NCBI GenBank assembly: GCA_009741485.1
Contig: CM019217.1
Span: 33,379,165 to 33,443,164 of the forward strand
Origin: Malurus cyaneus samueli
Lineage: Eukaryota > Chordata > Aves > Passeriformes > Maluridae
Direction: 5' to 3'
DNA: 64,000 nucleotides
Of this stretch, positions 51,635-64,000 are shown piece after piece; positions within the stretch are counted from its first letter, which is position 1; each line of letters begins with the position of its first letter. The translations under genes were made by a program, and so were the position numbers. The notes under the pieces were generated by a model. That model worked only from the letters and a program-made list of their open reading frames with translations. It was not told the origin of the DNA and did no database searches.

Positions 51635-54600
51635 CTAAATACCACAGCAGTCACAAAAATATGTTTTAGCTCCACATCCCTGAATGCTGAAGAGACCAGC
51701 AAATTAATTTCAAAGCTTTAAAATGGCATACTATACCATGATCTGGACTATTTTTGTTGAAAACACACACACATTTGACTGCAGCACAGTGTCTGTGTAA
51801 TTCCCATATTCTGTGCCATGGACAGCATTGGTGGCCCCTATGATATGTACTGTGAACTAGGAAAAATGGCAAATACACACACTCCTTCTCCTTCTATTTA
51901 GGAAATAACCAATTATAAGAAGAGCTACATTGGACACTGATTTTTATTATTTTTTTGCTATTTTCAATCTTCAGAACAATTACACTTTAATAATATTTTT
52001 GCTGCAAAATAGACATTTTCCCTTCAGCATCAGTATTACCTTTAACTCTTTCTTTGCTCGACAGCTTTCTCAGTTTTGTTGTCAGTGGTAAGGGAGTAAG
52101 TAAGGTTGTAAGGGAGAAAGGCTGTGGTTGATTTCTTTGATTTTGCTGCACTACATTAACAAAAGATTTATTCAACTCCTCTAGTGTAATTTCTGAACAT
52201 CACATATTCCCAGGCAAACTGTGGAGGAGAGTTTACAACAGGAGAATAAAATTTTAAAAGTGCGTATTTCTTCTAAACTGAATTAAGATCTTGGCACCTA
52301 AATTCAGGTAAAATGCTTTTTAATGTTTCCTCTTCAGCCTCTACACACACAATTAGAAACATTTCACCTAAAATCAACCTGGGCATCTACATCTGCCCCA
52401 AAGTATTCGAGCCACACTCTAGAGTTCCTCTCCATTAATCATGAATGCATAGACTCCATTCAGACAAATCCTTCCTGAGCTAATTTTGCCAAATGACATT
52501 GACAGTAGCACACAGAAAACTTATGCTTGTGAAATACTTCTAGATGTGAAATTAAAGAAATCACTGATCTTCTCTTTTGAAGTAACACAAAACAATATAG
52601 CAGTAGCTATAAGGAAAACACAACAAAAACAGCTGACATAAATCTATTGACCAAAAAATCATTAGTATATTTTTTTTGTGGTAGGAATGGAAAATATTAA
52701 GATTCCAACTTATTGCATAATCACAGAAAAGACAAAAATTATTTTAAAAAAAGGAAGGGGGGGGAGAATCTTCTGACAAGATGTGCTGAAGAATACAGAA
52801 TTGAGAGAGAACTGCAGCGAGATGCATCCCACCTATACTGATCCTTTAAGTCAAACAGAATACATCCATCTGCTTCAATGCATTTGGACAGCATTAGTTA
52901 AGCATATGAAACAAAAACACTTATCAGAGGTACTGTGCTAATCTTGGTGAACTTGGAAAGCAACACTACTCAGGGACGCTGGGAGAGAATGAGATGTATT
53001 TTAAAAGAGTGGGAAAAAACATTGCAAAAAGCTGCAAGTAGTACCAAACACACATCATCTTTACTGAACACACATCATCTTTATTGACAACAACTTAAAC
53101 CTTAAAACCAAAGAAAACATAGGCTACACTAACACTAATATATTCCTAAAGAGAAAGAATAAAGGAGACTGAAAAAACAGACAGTACTGCTTTTTTTTTT
53201 TTAAGGCAGTTTCACTATTGCTTTAATAACACTATTTCTTAAGGCAATCAAGAAATGCACAAGATCCATTTGTATATTTATTTATAACAATTTATGGAAA
53301 CAGACAGATGTAATTTCTCAATATATGTATTTTCTCAATATACCTTTTTCAGCCTCAAAATGACAAGAGCAGTTTATCCTTTCAATAGGCAAGATTATTT
53401 GCTATAGAATTGTTTTTTACACATTTTACTGACAATTGTTTGAGATACACTTTCTGTTTCAGAAACTGAATACCAAATGCACATTGTACATTAGATTTGC
53501 AGCAGCTTTAAGTGACATTGGAAAAAAAATACATTCACTTAACTGCCAAACTTCTCATTTTGAGTTCTTAACTGGGGTTTTGTCACGTCCCTTATGCACA
53601 CGAGACCTAAATTATAAAGAATTGGCCCTGAGGAGCTCAGCTACTCCCGCTACCTGCACCTCACTCCTTGCTTGATCTTGTCTGGTCTGTGTTATATATC
53701 ATAGTATTCTCACCCTATGGGCCAAAAGAGACTCATTATCCACCTGAAAAGCAAAAAACACAGCACACATCTAAATCTCAAACTGATATTTGCATGCCCT
53801 TGTTACTTCAACAGGAGCTATGCAAATTCATTTCAGGGACATAATTATAGTTTGAGAATTTTCAGAAACTCCCAGCAGATGTGACATTACATTTCCCCCA
53901 CTCATGGAACTGAACCAGGCTGGCAAAACAAGAGCCACTTTAAGCCTCTGACCACTTGCAGATTTTTCTTCCAATTTACATGAGCTTCAAAAAGCATACT
54001 GTACACTTACAACCAAAGCAGTAATTCTCACTCTATGTGTTGTCATCGTAAATGACCTCACTGTCCAATTTTCAGTCCAATTATTGTTTACCTACTAGCT
54101 ACCAAAACCATCCTGCTACTGAGAAGCTGTAGCAATGTACCTCAAAACCTTGCAGTGATTTTTACTGATATTTTTTATTTTTTGAAAGAAGTTAAGTGGA
54201 TAGATCTCAACTGAAACAGATCATTCCCAATTTTTCATACAGCCAGCACATTTCATCCAAGAACCAGATATTAAAATCTTCACATTTAAATTCACATGTG
54301 CCGTCTACCTGTCTGTGTACTACTTAATAAGCAATTCTTAACTCTTTAGCTGAAAAATACAATACTTTTAAATTCATATATACTTGCTTTCCCTATAACA
54401 ATTAGTTGGCCCAATTAGTAAGCCAGTATTTACATTTCTGCTGTGCGTCTGAAGAAGGGCCATACCATCACCTGCCTTGTAGAAATGCTGATGAATTGTG
54501 ACACCTTAAAAAAAGAAAGTTTTGAAACACTTCAAAACTCATAGATAAAAGTTATGAAACAGAAAAGCAATATTTGTCAACATGGAAATTTGGGAAGAGG

Positions 54601-57347
54601 ATTTATAAGGTTAAAGCAATCTGAAAGATGAAGCTCATAAAACAATTGCCAGCTCTTATACAAGGCAGATTCCAGTAACAACAAGGGGAGAGGAATGGCA
54701 ATGCAAGGCCAAAGTAGAGGATCACACAATTTCAAGAGCTTTTCTCTTGCTGTAAGACTGTTACAGGACCGTGTCCATCACAGGTAGGCATCAGCCGAAG
54801 CATCACAGTGCCATAAGGTGTTGCAGCACTATTTTCCTGTACAGGGGATATAAAAATAATGGCAGAGAAAGCTTTCTGAGGGAATCAGTCTCCCACTGAA
54901 ATCATGAGGCCTGACAGGTCTGATAAAAGCAGAGTCCTAGTGCTCATGCCAAAAGAGACCAGGGGGAAATGAAGGCATTTCCTCACTTTGAACTTCTTGT
55001 AAGCTTTCCAGGAGGTATGTGAATGCTATAGAGTTATTATAATGTCTTTTCGGGGCAAATACTCTTTGCATAGTAACATGAAAGAATCAAAAGCATGCAG
55101 ATTCTTAATCTAGAAGAAGAGCTCAGGTAAATTACAATATGGTACATAGAATTTCAGGCACATGTTTTACTATTATATTGATTATACTGAATAACAAAGT
55201 GCAAAAAATCTTAATGGATGACAAGGAGATAGATTGTGGCCTCTGTACCTTCATTCTGACCTTCAAAATTATCTTGGACACAAGATATTACAGCTATGAT
55301 CCAGCTACGGAGTCTGAGTTCATGTCTTGTGTAAGTTAATTTTTTATACATGACTTACAACTTCAGCATTATACAATATTGTTGATTATTTGCATGTGAA
55401 GTTATTATTCCAATCCTTCATTAGAAAGATAATTGTCAACTTTATCACAAACATGCCTGAGTCTCTTCCTTTTCTCAGTGTCTGTGCATACTTAAAATTC
55501 CTCCTGCCTCGGTTTTGAACCCATTCACACCTTCAAGCACAAGTATTAGCCTCCATTTTGTCAGTGGTCCAAAACATGAAGCAACATTTCCAATTAATTC
55601 TTTCTCTACCTTTGTTTACGCCCTGTTTTCCCTCACTCATCTCACTGCTCCTGCCCCAGTATAGTATTTATGAATGGTGGCTGGCTTGAAAAAGCACTGG
55701 AATAAGATTATACTTGAGTGAAGACAGCATGATTTTAGTAGGTGGCAATTCCTGCTCTAGCACACTCTCTGTCTTCACATTACTTTGTGTTTCCCCCTAC
55801 AAGGAAGGAAGTGGGATGAAAGTTACTGATTTTACCTAACTGTAGACTTGTGCTCATTTGTTAGGTTGTATATACACTTAGCAGCATTTGCACATTTGCC
55901 AGTAGGATCCTGTAAAATATTTGCTGGTCTGGGATTATTTTTTTCACATGCTAATATAGAAGTTTGGGCTGGAATCTGAAATAACAGCACTTGGATGCCA
56001 AGCAACCTGGCAAATTCTCAAACCAGCAGGTGTTTTGAGAAAATAAATAAATTATCAAAACAATTCTCAACAGTCCAGCTTGCAAAAGTTTTTAAAAATA
56101 ACAGATATACATTATTATTAAATACTGTTTTCAGAACCAGCTAACCAAGGTATGTGAAAAATGCTAGACATTTTACTTTTGGCAGCTTTCGAAATGTGAC
56201 TTCTTTTTTACACATTGTTTATAGAAATTTGTAGAGACAATAAGATTCACAGGAACGAGCAAGATAGTGAGGAGGATTATCCATTCTTAATAAAACACTA
56301 ACCTGGTCCTAAAACCTCTGGGAGGCGATTTCCCAGTCTTCCCAAAACACCTCAAACAGTGCTTAGCCACCCTCGTGCCCAAGCAACATCTCTCTTGCAA
56401 CAATTAGCACATTATTTCTTGACCTGCTGACAGAATGACCTACAATGTTGTTCCCCGACCCTCACCATCAGCCTTATATATTCCAGGAAATGCAGATCTT
56501 TCCACCAAATTCCTTTCTTTAGAAAAGGCCAGGTAGGCCATCGTTTCTTCAAAGGAAATACTCTGCACTTTTGATTTCAGTTTATTCTGGTTTTTTCCCA
56601 ATGTCTTAGGTCCAAAACTTTATTGGTTTGTGAATCCCAGTGGCATTATAGGTGAGACCTTACAAGTGGTGAGAGATGCAGAGGGAATTGCTTTATGACT
56701 ATTTCATATGACACTCAGGCTTGCATCCCACCAGATTTTATCTTTTCTTTCCCTTCACAAAATGATTATTAGGCGGATTCATAGTCTATGAACAATCCCT
56801 TGCAGCAGTTTCTTTCCTACAGAATGTCTGACACTGCGTGTCCAGTGATTCTCCCATCCTGAAGGTATGAATTAATTATTGCTATTTTAAAATTGCACCT
56901 GCATTTTCTCTTTTTGAATTGCAGTTTATTAACTATAGTTTTACGCTCACAAGACCAGCATATGGAGATTGTAATGCTACTCTCTTCCAGCCAAGTGTTT
57001 GTGGCTCCTCCTACCCGGCAATGCTAGGATAAAACTACTCCAAACAAAAGTTAAAACTACCCCAAACATTCAAAGACCTTCAGGAAAATATTAATGAGTA
57101 GTGCAGCCAATTTCTTCACAAAACCTCAACCCTTGCCTGTTTAGCTGGTAGACTCCTCACCCTTCCTGTGCATATACAGCAGTCTGTAATTTTGTTCTTC
57201 CTATATTTGTGGTGTAACACAAGTAATGGAAGGCAAAGTAAATTGTAAAATTCCCAAAATTACCACTCCATCTGCTATGTCACAAAACAAAACACTCAAG
57301 TGTTACATAAAAGGCTGTTCTCACTAGTGGGTCTGAAAATCCCCATC
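51635..57347. other. Non-coding, probably intronic
   Basis: No exon could be supported on either strand. A plus-strand frame at 55139-55339 ends near a GTAAGT donor, but it opposes the neighbouring gene and its acceptor is poor. One 20-bp tandem duplication is listed separately. Confidence 0.45.
53047..53086. repeat. 20-bp tandem duplication
   Basis: aacacacatcatctttactg is followed directly by a second copy with a single c-to-t change. Confidence 0.9.
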
Positions 57348-57406
57348 ATGGAATCATTTAGATTGGAAAAGACCTTTAAGATCATAAAAGTCAAATCACA
57401 ATGCTG
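57348..57406 (-). mobile_element. CR1 LINE 3'-end fragment
   Basis: The plus strand reads tggaatcatttagattgg then aaaagacctttaagatcat and aaaagtcaaatcacaatgctg. This closely follows the reverse complement of the avian CR1 3' end, in which gaatcatagaatggttt, a (g)ttggaa(aa)gaccttt block and aagatcat.agtccaa are conserved. The element is therefore on the minus strand and is a heavily 5'-truncated, diverged copy with about 60 bp recognisable. It is the main internal evidence that the genome is avian (or at least sauropsid). Confidence 0.75.
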
Positions 57407-60400
57407 TGGCTGCTTCTGCTTTTACTACGTGGAATACTTAAATTTATGAGAAGTGTGGTTTGTCTCCAGGGCTGTAATTTCAAAAAAAGTTTGTGCTGTT
57501 AATAAAGGTGCAAGTGATAATGGCATACTAATCAAAATCAGAAAATAGGCAGGGGCTTGAATCACACATCCTTTCATGTAATGGAAGCAGGTAACTTCTG
57601 TTTTCACCGTTTGGTGACATTAATGCAGTAATACTGAGTAACTGCTGACAATTAGCCAGAAGATGGAGCAGAGGTCTTGCAAGAAAATCACTCCCTGGTG
57701 GCAAAATATTGAAAATTCAATTACAATCTGTTTATTACAGGCCTACATTAGGAACTGCATTCATAATAAAGACCTTGATAATATACAAATTAATCACAGC
57801 ACAGGGGAGTGCTTTGCCAACTTTTTTACTCCTAGATGCATTCTTCAATATTAATTTTTTAATATATCCAGACATATCAAAATGCTTTCTATAAAGCTTT
57901 TTAACTAAAATTCCTTAAATAAAGTGGTATGGTAAGCAAATAATGTTCTAAATAACAAGACAGTTTCTATTAGTTTTTTGAATAAAGCTAGGTGCAGATA
58001 CTAATTTCTAAATACCCTTCAGCTATTCTCCAAATCATAGAATTCATATTTGTGTTTCTATGAAGTATACTATCATGCAAACATCATTAAAGTCATATAG
58101 GCTGCAGAAGATAATAGTTTTCTGCATATATTCACATTTACATGTGTGAATACTTTCTTTCTGCCTGAGAAAAGCCTGGAATTTGAAGGCATGCATATCC
58201 AATTTCTGCAGATACTGCAGATGACTTGAAGTGATTGAATAATCTAGTTCCTACTATTCAAGTTATAGCAATTACACAAAATGCTCCCAAGAAGAGTAGG
58301 CAGCTATAAATTCATTCTATGACAATGTGTATTGGATACTGTTGAATAATTTAGTTTCCGAATGAATTTGGTCAGCAGTTTGTTTAGACTTTTAATAGTC
58401 TATTGCCTACTTTAAAGACTAGATGCAAGTTCTTCAGCATAAAGGCTTTAAACTGATGTATTTCAAATCTATCTATATGCTTACTGATTTTAACTGCATT
58501 TTGCCAGGGAAAGCAGTAAGACCTAAGTGGAATAAAAAAAGTCATTGTCTTCACATTTAACTTAGCTGTGCATTTTACTTAGAAAATGCAAACTCTAGGA
58601 AAACTTACTAAGCACTTGCATAGTATTCCACAGGTTAGTTGTTTCCAATTTTGTTTGAGAGAGATTCCTAAGGAGTCCTGGTGTCAGAATTTCATTATCA
58701 AACACTGCAGATGTGAAACTATGTCCTGCCTGACTAGGTTCTGAGTTACAGAAACCCTATTTGGATCCAAACATTCCAAATCTCACTTGCAAAATCCATC
58801 TACTTTAGGGAAGAAATCTCATGATTTCTGAAAAGGAATTCCCTGAATCCCCAAGGCACAGATACTCAGAGTGGTGCTCAAGCCCTGACATTTCAGGTGA
58901 GCTCCAATGACTGGATCAGAACCTTGGTTCTGAAGAATACATCCTCAACACAACACCTAATTGCACAAGAGGCAACTGATGACACCTCTGGTATTTGAAA
59001 TTGTCTGGAAAAAGAACCCTGCAGCCTTGTCCAGCTAAGCTTGGACACTCCTGCAACAATTAGGAAAAAAAAAAAAAACAACACAGAAAGAAGAGATTAT
59101 GAATTTGGTTTTCTCTTCTATGGCAAATGAATCTTTCACACTGCCCATACAAATCTCTTCAACAGCCACACCTAAGTCATCTTTTAACTACTTTGAAAAT
59201 GCAGGACCCATGGAAATAGAGTTTATATAATAAGATCTCCTTTGAGGCAGACTCCCTCCTAGCAAAAAAGAGATGAACGAATGCCACATCCTTTTAGCTT
59301 AATAGTGTGTTGTTTTTCAGGACTTGTTCTCTGAAGTAAGGCACAAAAATGAGATGCAGAACAACGCTTCATGGCACAGTTTTCAAAAGCTCAAAACCTG
59401 GAAGAAAGATTAGGCAATTTGTGTTCCTCCCAACATCACTCCCTTGTATCTGCACGTTATTCTGCCTGACTAGTGCATCTGAAGTGCTGGTTACAACCAG
59501 GAAAACACCAAAATTTCCACACATTTCTGGCATCCAGCCACGAAACTGCATCTTGCTCCATTAAATCAGTGAGATCCATAATATCACTCTGTTAAGTACT
59601 TGGAAGGGCAGTACACAAACTCCAGCCAAACCTGTACAAATTATTAGTGATGCGTTGAAAGCTCTAATACACATGCATGCATGATTTCACATCTCCAGCT
59701 ATCCACATTCACAGAACTGCACTATTTAATTCCCCCAATCTCCTGACTGGTGATGGTTCCAACCAAGTCTATAACCTAGAACAGCATCAGCTGATTTGTT
59801 ACAGCTTTCATGAGATCCCAGCTGATGCCACATGCTTTATATGAATTCTGGCATTCTCAGTCAATCTGCATAAGGATCTGGTCCCCCTGCAAGCACAGTT
59901 CCACAACTGATGGACTGCAATGCCCAGCTGTCTGGAAAATCCTGTTATTCCTGTGTCCAGAGTTACAGCCTATGAAGTGAAATTGCAAATGGAATATTCT
60001 TGCAGCAGGGAGCCTTGCAAGTTAAAAAGACAAAGAACTCTTTGAAGAATGGAAGCACCAAAATGAAAAGGGCTAATAAGAAATGTCTGTTCAAATGTAG
60101 ACACCTGACAAGCTAAAGTCATCCTGCATTTCAGAATGAGGAAATACTATGAACATGTTCTCTTTAGTTCTGCTGTGTCATCATCTACCACTGCAAAACA
60201 AATGAGGCCACTTCTGGTTACAGCTTACTCTGAGGAGGTCTTGGGAAGATACTGCAGAGAAAATTCAGTAACAGCAGACACATTGAGTATGATGGCAGAG
60301 CAGTGAGACAATGCTCCGACCAGATAGGGCTGCTACTTGCACTGTCAACACTGACTTTGCTCTCCACAGTTACAACTACCAAATTTATGGCAGACCTTTC

Positions 60401-62712
60401 CTTACTTGCAACAGACCAACTCATCTGGGAGAGAGCAAACGTGAGTGAGCTGCAGTGATACACACATGACCAGCACACCTAATGACAGATGCTCTAGTGC
60501 CAGCGGCTCCTCAGCTGTCCCAGAAACACCTGGCTGGTAGGATGCAAGCCATCCTTGGACCTTCGGTCACCAGTGGAATTTGGAGGCTTTTCCTCTTCCT
60601 TAATCCACTGCAGGAGAAGAGTAAATCTCCATCCAAAGTCCCTGAAAGGTTGAGCATGTTTCTTCCTGATATCCACCTATGATTCCAAAGGTGCAAGCAC
60701 CTGCCTCTATTCCCAGCAGTCCTCAGTGGCTGACTATAATGTGGCATGCTCGTTTTGTGCAAGATTGGGATCTAGCTTGTCTACCTGATGACAAACTGTT
60801 CCCATGCTTTTGGTGGAATGGGAGAAGCATGGAGGAAAGGCATCGCTTCATTTAGATGTGACGAGACCAGTTCTGACAGTTCCAGAAAGTTGGTTTCGCC
60901 TCCTCTCTCTCATGCTTTGTTTATCGTATGATACATTTATCGTATCATCAAGCACATTGAGCATGGCAGTATGTGCATCTCTCCAAAAGAAGGAGATGAG
61001 GACACCTGTGCCTACTTTATAAAAAGAGAAAATCTGTTACTGAATTGATAGAATTTGAAGCCTCAGATTGAAGAGCCCTGAACAAGAGATAAGAGAAAAC
61101 ATAAAAATGGTATAGAGGAGTGTCAGTACTTGATCTAAGAGTACTGATACAATCAGAAATCAAAAGAATCAATTCAGGAAGTTCATAGCAATTTAACCAA
61201 AGCCTATACAAAAATACCAGCTCAGCTGTACTCTGCTATAATGGGAAGTGGCATGTAACTGAAGAAAGGGCAGTAACACAATCTCTGCTTTTTCACTCCT
61301 GTATGAGTAGATTAACAACACATCTCCAGTAATATAAATTAGCAACAGCAAGAGATGTACACGCTGAGAATACATGAAAATATTTGCATTTATTCAGAAT
61401 GTGCACACACAAGCATCTTAAAATGCTTACAATTTGTGCATCTCACCGGTTTTTGCACCCCCTTTGTTTTTTTAATTGCATAAAATTTAAAGAGATCATT
61501 TGCAAGATTCAGAAGCACTTCTGAATTTATACCAGTTAGGCCTATTGTAAAGTTACTTCAAATGTATTTTTATGCACATACACACATATATAAAAAATAT
61601 TCCCAACTGTTTCAACTTACAAAGTTCAAGAAGTTAAAAAAGGCAGAGTTAGTAAATTTGATAGAAAATAAGCGGTATGATGCTCATCTATAAGTAGGAA
61701 AACAAAACCAGAAAAATTAAGCTGTGTGCAAATGCAGAGGCAGCAAATTAGCGACCAAATCAAGATTTCATTGAAGTATCTCTAACTTCAAAGCAAATGC
61801 TTTGAAGGCTTACCATATGTAAAGTTCAGAAGAAATTGATAAGCAGAACGAAAGACACTAGAAGTGGAGGTCAGCTGAGCTAACAGTTGTGCTTTAGTAA
61901 TTACAAGTGATCAGGACTGAGCCTAACGAGTCTGACTTGAACTCACAGCAGAATACCCAGCACTGATTCAGGACTAAATTTAATGGACATAATGAACCGT
62001 TATCGTCACAGCCAGGAGTATGGCACATTTTCTTCAATTCCTTTTACAGACTATCTAAAACTCAAGTCCACTTAGCTTGTGAAGTCTGATGAGAGCACAG
62101 CCTGAGGTAATATAGACACAAAAACAACTCATAAAAGATTAGGTCAGCTTGATTTAACATGGAAAAATAAAGTAGAACCACACTGAAAAAACAAAAAAAA
62201 TGTTGTGGGGTGTGGGGAGGGCAAGGGTTGGGCTTTTTTTTGTTGTTTTGGTTTGTTTGTTTCTTAAGGCAAAACAGAATAATCACACATTTTCCATAAA
62301 TATATATTACACCGTCTGGCTTTTTTACAGATTCTGGGAAGAACCACCAGTGCTCCATAAAAGCAGAATCAGACAGCATAATAAAAAAACATTTAGAAAG
62401 CCTTTTTTTGTTTGTGTATAATGACTGGGAAATATTTCTTCCCATACCTTGTAGTGTACTTACTCTACTATAAAATCACACAGAAAACTGGATTTTCAAA
62501 CAATCTAAACTACCATATCATCTAAATGGTTACTTCAAATTCATGTTATAAATTCTGGGGTAACCAGAATCAGCAGGAAACCAGTTCCCCATGAGGCAAT
62601 GTCTCTTTTATTTACCAAGTACAGATATCTTTATCATTGAAAACAAAAGAGAAATCTCTCAGTTCAATTAACTCTCCAGCTTTAACAAAAGTACATTGCA
62701 GTAGGATCTTTT
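57407..62712. other. Non-coding, probably intronic
   Basis: No supportable exon. The block at about 59.7-60.8 kb is GC-richer than its surroundings and has overlapping frames on both strands, including one on the minus strand preceded by a good pyrimidine tract (tttgctctctcccag near 60.44 kb). It may be an old, unrecognised repeat. Confidence 0.4.
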
Positions 62713-62769
62713 TTAAAAGAATAATTTATCAGAATTCTCTTTAATGCTTTTTTCATAACGCTGAAATAC

Positions 62770-62830
62770 CTCAGAAAAGAGGATGAAAAATTCAATTGTG
62801 CAGAGCTGATCACAGGAACAAAAATCCATT
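62770..62830 (-). CDS. Candidate 61-bp internal exon
   Basis: On the minus strand the acceptor cttaccttcattcag ends at 62831 and 61 bp follow to a GAG|GTATTT donor. One base completes a split codon, then 20 codons read MDFCSCDQLCTIEFFILFSE. The entry phase matches the exit phase of the exon at 63448-63607, with AG|A giving Arg at the junction. The donor is mediocre. If it is not used, the frame continues another 18 codons to a TAA at 62713-62715, which would make this a terminal exon. No family recognised. Confidence 0.35.
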
Positions 62831-63447
62831 CTGAATGAAGGTAAGCTGATTAACTTTTTTTTATAAAAATCAATGCATTTGATACTGCAAAGGACAAAGA
62901 ATTTGTAAGAAAGCAAGAAATGAACTTTTTTTAAAAGCAAATTGCTAACTAAAAGTACACAGACTCTCTTACCATATTTTCAATATTGTTATAGTAGTTT
63001 AAATGTGTTCCCTAAGTCTCAGAAGTGCAAAGATGACTCTGGATAAGGCGAATGTTATTAATGTTTGCAAAATGGACACCAGCATTTTCTGGGTAAGTTC
63101 CATTAATAGTTTTATATGATATGTTACATTTGGGAAAAAGATAAGAACTCTAACTTATATTTTCAAAAATGGATCTGGGCATTTGTAGCAACAGAAAATG
63201 AATTTTGAAATCTATATACATGTCACAGAGCCATCTAAGCCACACTTGACAAATAATGCTTTGTATCATGGGGACTCTGACATTATTCAAGTTCAAGTGA
63301 TGTTGAAAAACAGCTAACTCCAAAGTTACTAAACTTTATGAACTCCTAATTGCAGGCAACATGCAAAAGAATTATTTTTACCTAGCTGTTTATGAACACA
63401 ATTGAAAAAGTGTTACCTGGCTACACCTAGATGGTGGTAAAACCCAC
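62831..63447. other. Short inferred intron
   Basis: Between two phase-compatible minus-strand exon candidates. A possible 39-bp exon near 62974-63012 (donor ATG|GTAAGA) was considered, but it carries a stop in the frame required by the 63448 donor. Confidence 0.3.
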
Positions 63448-63607
63448 CTTTTAAAGGCAACAGGTTCTGGTCTGCTTGGGATACAGCCTTGCTGGAAATA
63501 CACATCACAACTGCTAGAATAGTAAGAAGAGTGGTTTTCCTCATAGACATGAAAAAGTATTTCAGTGTTGTTCAGCCAGTAGTTACAGGGCTCAGCAACC
63601 CTGGAAC
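63448..63607 (-). CDS. Candidate internal exon, unidentified protein
   Basis: On the minus strand a strong acceptor (tgttgttttttag) ends at 63608. The next 160 bp are open in only one frame and end at AAAG|GTGGGT; an alternative donor CCAG|GTAACA lies 36 bp further on, also in frame. The peptide begins SRVAEPCNYWLNNTEILFHV and continues through YEENHSSYYSSSCDVYFQQG to RPEPVAFK. It has three cysteines, clustered Tyr/Ser, and two N-glycosylation-type sequons (NNT, NHS). Its composition is coding-like, unlike neighbouring chance frames. It could belong to the gene whose terminal exon is at 46562-46875 or to a separate upstream gene on the same strand. I do not recognise the family. Confidence 0.5.
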
Positions 63608-64000
63608 CTAAAAAACAACAGAGGCATGACATAACTACATAAAACTGCCTTGACAGCATGAAGATGGCACAAGGAAATGGCACTGCAGTCAGCCTTGAAG
63701 GTATAAACCTCTGCAGCACTGGGAGTGCCTTAGTATCCTCATTGCCCAGTGAATAAGACATTTATGGACAAGGAGCTGGGTGAACTTCAGGAAAATATTG
63801 AGAAGCAATAAAAAATCTGAATTCCTGAGTTTAACCTCTGGCTGACAAGTTGCCAACAAGCAACATGTAGGTGTATTAGTCACAAGTCATTCCTTCCCTG
63901 CCAAGAAGCAGTCAGTCACTCTGTGCGCTCCCTGTGTGAAGGCAAACACTGCTGCGTGTTTTAGATCATGGGGATTGTTGCATAGGAATAAAACCAGACA
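63608..64000. other. Non-coding right edge
   Basis: Presumed intron upstream of the exon at 63448-63607. No further exon seen before the window ends. Confidence 0.4.

Noticed and set aside
55139..55339. Plus-strand frame ending near GTAAGT
   Set aside because: Poor acceptor, I/L/K/T-rich composition and wrong strand for the neighbouring exons.
60218..60478. Minus-strand frame after a good pyrimidine tract
   Set aside because: Ser/Val-rich peptide with no motif, no clear donor, and a GC-rich block that may be an old repeat. Kept only as a low-interest observation.
62974..63012. 39-bp minus-strand exon candidate with ATG|GTAAGA donor
   Set aside because: In the frame dictated by the preferred donor of the preceding exon it contains a stop codon.

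Overview
This looks like a stretch of a bird nuclear genome. It is AT-rich, has no operon-like or densely coding layout, and carries little interspersed repeat. It has one short fragment matching the 3' end of an avian CR1 LINE (about 57.35 kb), one clean 1.33-kb retroviral solo LTR with target-site duplication, and one isolated CpG island. The repeat content, not any gene identity, is the basis for calling it avian. No rRNA, tRNA, CRISPR array or prokaryotic feature was seen. Almost all of the short open frames across the window are chance frames in AT-rich DNA.

Layout. From 1 to about 12.5 kb is intron-like or intergenic DNA with one weak candidate exon (2078-2286, minus) and a pair of diverged 135-bp repeat copies at 8.84 and 11.61 kb. 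From 12.6 to 14.7 kb lies a promoter region: a CpG island of about 0.9 kb (13.66-14.59 kb) with tandem GC boxes and several splice donors. The best donor is on the minus strand at 14405/14404, and a plausible downstream minus-strand exon lies at 12608-12739. This suggests a minus-strand gene starting near 14.6 kb and running off the left edge. From 14.7 to 46.2 kb I find no supportable gene, only microsatellites, short tandem duplications and a G-quadruplex-type tract at 19.54 kb.

The right part holds the 3' end of a second minus-strand gene. A terminal coding exon lies at 46562-46875, followed by a 3'UTR and an ATTAAA poly(A) signal with a GU-rich element at about 46.22-46.25 kb. Possible upstream pieces are at 47963-48141, 62770-62830 and 63448-63607. 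The last two have compatible splice phases and may belong to the same or another minus-strand gene. I could not name either gene from the sequence. The LTR (50302-51629, minus orientation) sits between these exons, probably in an intron.

The exon models are my own readings of splice sites and frames. No alignment or RNA evidence was available, so names are left blank.
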